NCBI RefSeq assembly: GCF_004340945.1
Contig: NZ_SLYD01000001.1
Location: forward strand, 372,001-436,000
Direction: 5' to 3'
Length of the DNA stretch: 64,000 bases
Source: Sphingomonas sp. PP-F2F-A104-K0414
GTDB lineage: Bacteria; Pseudomonadota; Alphaproteobacteria; Sphingomonadales; Sphingomonadaceae
The stretch's first letter is position 1. Each line of letters begins with the position of its first letter. The notes beneath the pieces are model-generated. The model was not told the DNA's origin. It did no database searches and worked only from the letters and a program-made list of their open reading frames with translations. The translations under genes were made by a program, and so were the position numbers. Below, piece by piece: positions 62,637-64,000 of this stretch.

Positions 62637-64000
62637 TCAGGCCAGATTGATCAGGATGTTGCCGACCGAGTCGACGATGCCGGTGCAGCCGCCTTCGATC
62701 AGCGTCGTGGAATCCATCTCGACGATGATCGCCGGGCCGGGGATGACGTCGCCGGCGCGCAGTTTCGACCGGTCGTAGATGACCGCAGGACGCATCGCGC
62801 CGTCGGTCCAGAGCTCGTGGTCGCGCAGTTTGGCGGCGATGGGGTCGCCGTTGCCTTCCCTCAGCACGGGCGGCTTGAGATCAAGCAGCGGCCCGAGTGC
62901 CACGGCGCGCAAGTTCACGAGTTCGTGCGCGGTTTCCATGTTGAAGGTGAACAGCCGGTGATGCTCTTCGTCGAACCGCGCGGCGACGCCGGCGAGCCCG
63001 TCGCGCGCGAGGGTCTCGGCATCGATCGACAGCGGCACCTCGAACGCCTGGCCTTCGTAGCGAACGTCGATCTCGAACAACGAGGTGATGTCGCTGTCCG
63101 CGATCCCCTCTGCGGCGAGTTCGGCGCGGGTCTGCGCGGCCATCTCGTTGAGGATCGCCTGGACTTCGCTCTCGTCGGTCTCGTTGAACCGGCGCGAGAA
63201 GCTGCGCGCGGTCTCGGTCCGCATCTGCGTGGTGGCGTCGCCGAGCGCGCACAGCACGCCCGGGCTGACTGGCGACACCGCGGGCCAACTGCCCATCAAC
63301 CGCGCGACCGCGTTGACGTGGAGTGGCCCCGCCCCGCCGAACCCCATCAATGCGAAGTGCCGCGGATCATAGCCGTGCTGGACCGAGATCATGCGGAGCG
63401 CACCGAACATGTTCTCGTTGACGATATCGATGATCCCGCGCGCCGCCTGCATCAGGCCAATGCCGAGCTTGTCGGCGATCCCCTGCACGGCAATCTTGGC
63501 GCCCTCGCGGTCGAGCTTGAACGCGCCGCCGAGCAGCGATTCAGGCAGATAGCCGAGCACGACATTGGTGTCGGTCACGGTCGGCTCGACGCCGCCTTTG
63601 CCGTACGCAACCGGCCCCGGCACGGGCCCGCGGACCGCGGACCTACCCGCAGCGCGTTGGTCAGTTCGGGGACGTAGGCGATCGAGCCGCCGCCAGCGCC
63701 GACCGTCTTCACGTCGAGCGCGGACGCTCGCACCGCCAGATGGCCTACCTCGGTAGTGCGTACTCGGCGCGCCTCGAGATTCTCGATCAGCGCAACGTCG
63801 GTCGACGTGCCCCCGACGTCGAGCGTCAGGATGTTGCGGATGCCCGCGTTCTTGCCGACCCACAATGCGCCGGTCACGCCGCCCGCTGGCCCCGACATCA
63901 GCAGCGACACCGGATGCTCCTCAGCCTTTTCCGACGACATCAGCCCGCCATCGGAGCGCAGCAACGATAGGCTCCCCGCCATGCCGCTGTCGCGCAGCTT
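62637..64000 (-). pseudogene. Hydantoinase A/oxoprolinase family gene, frameshifted, 5' end outside window
   Basis: Two frames together give HyuA. The right part (63625-64000) reads SLLMSGPAGGVTGALWVGKN, LTLDVGGTSTDVALIE (ATP-site motif) and TVGAGGGSIAYVPE. The left part reads GPVAYGKGGVEPTVTDTNVV, FGGAGPLHVNAVARL and ends NILINLA. The switch lies in a GC-rich stretch near 63615-63632, where one lost base would join GPRSAG to VPGPVAYGKGG. The gene starts beyond base 64000. With the amber stop in the B gene, the pair looks inactive. Confidence 0.75.

Noticed and set aside
1..64000. tRNA, rRNA and CRISPR loci
   Set aside because: No tRNA cloverleaf-like ends, rRNA conserved blocks or repeat-spacer arrays were noticed when reading both strands. 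A tRNAscan or Infernal run would be decisive.

Overview
The window looks like chromosome of a sphingomonad (Sphingomonas or a close relative, Alphaproteobacteria). It is GC-rich and densely packed. It holds four long TonB-dependent receptors, a receptor/SapC/JmjC-cupin/tryptophan-halogenase operon of the sphingomonad-caulobacter type, an UrcA protein and many 1-4 nt start/stop overlaps. I saw no rRNA, tRNA, CRISPR array or intact insertion sequence.

Layout. 1-4742: a sucrose-use cluster on the minus strand (LacI regulator, TonB receptor, amylosucrase/sucrose hydrolase cut by the window edge), resembling the Xanthomonas sux genes. 4855-8700: a NitT/TauT-type ABC transporter (ATPase and double permease, no binding protein) divergent from an RcnR-like metal repressor with a clear operator. 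8711-11004: lysA and three small or medium genes. 11188-16904: a secreted small protein, an M16-like protease, a TonB receptor, a membrane protein and a PadR regulator. 17100-22265: an alpha/beta-hydrolase fused to a gluconate-dehydrogenase small-subunit domain, a GMC oxidoreductase with a Cys-rich motif, and two exported esterases. 22422-26986: a CnrY/CnrX/CnrH-type metal-sensing cassette followed by copA and copB. 27040-31813: ClC channel, PhzF, UrcA and a MocR regulator. 32761-39384: TonB receptor, terminator, SapC, JmjC cupin, halogenase. 39693-42380: desaturase, PhnD-like protein and serine acetyltransferase in one overlapping operon. 42717-52641: complete nitrate assimilation (nasT, nasS, leader with ANTAR-target hairpins and terminator, nitrate transporter, nirB, nirD, nitrate reductase, SUMT). 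52728-54818: a decayed DUF2271/DUF4198/apbE cluster. 55673-60431: TonB receptor and GH35-like glycosidase with LacI-type operators. 61043-64000: a broken hydantoinase B/A pair running off the right edge.

The nitrate block forms one pathway. NasS and NasT sense nitrate. NasT would bind the leader and stop early termination. The transporter imports nitrate, the molybdenum enzyme reduces it to nitrite, NirBD makes ammonium, and SUMT supplies siroheme precursor for NirB. The reductase carries an unusual 52-codon N-terminal extension made entirely of a REP-like inverted-repeat element.

Two independent Ni/Co-type sensors (RcnR-like and CnrX-like) keep every known ligand residue. Several segments are decaying: the DUF2271 cluster, the hydantoinase genes, and a LysR/MFS deletion scar near 31.8-32.1 kb. 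Each of these calls rests on one sequence and should be weighed against possible sequencing error.
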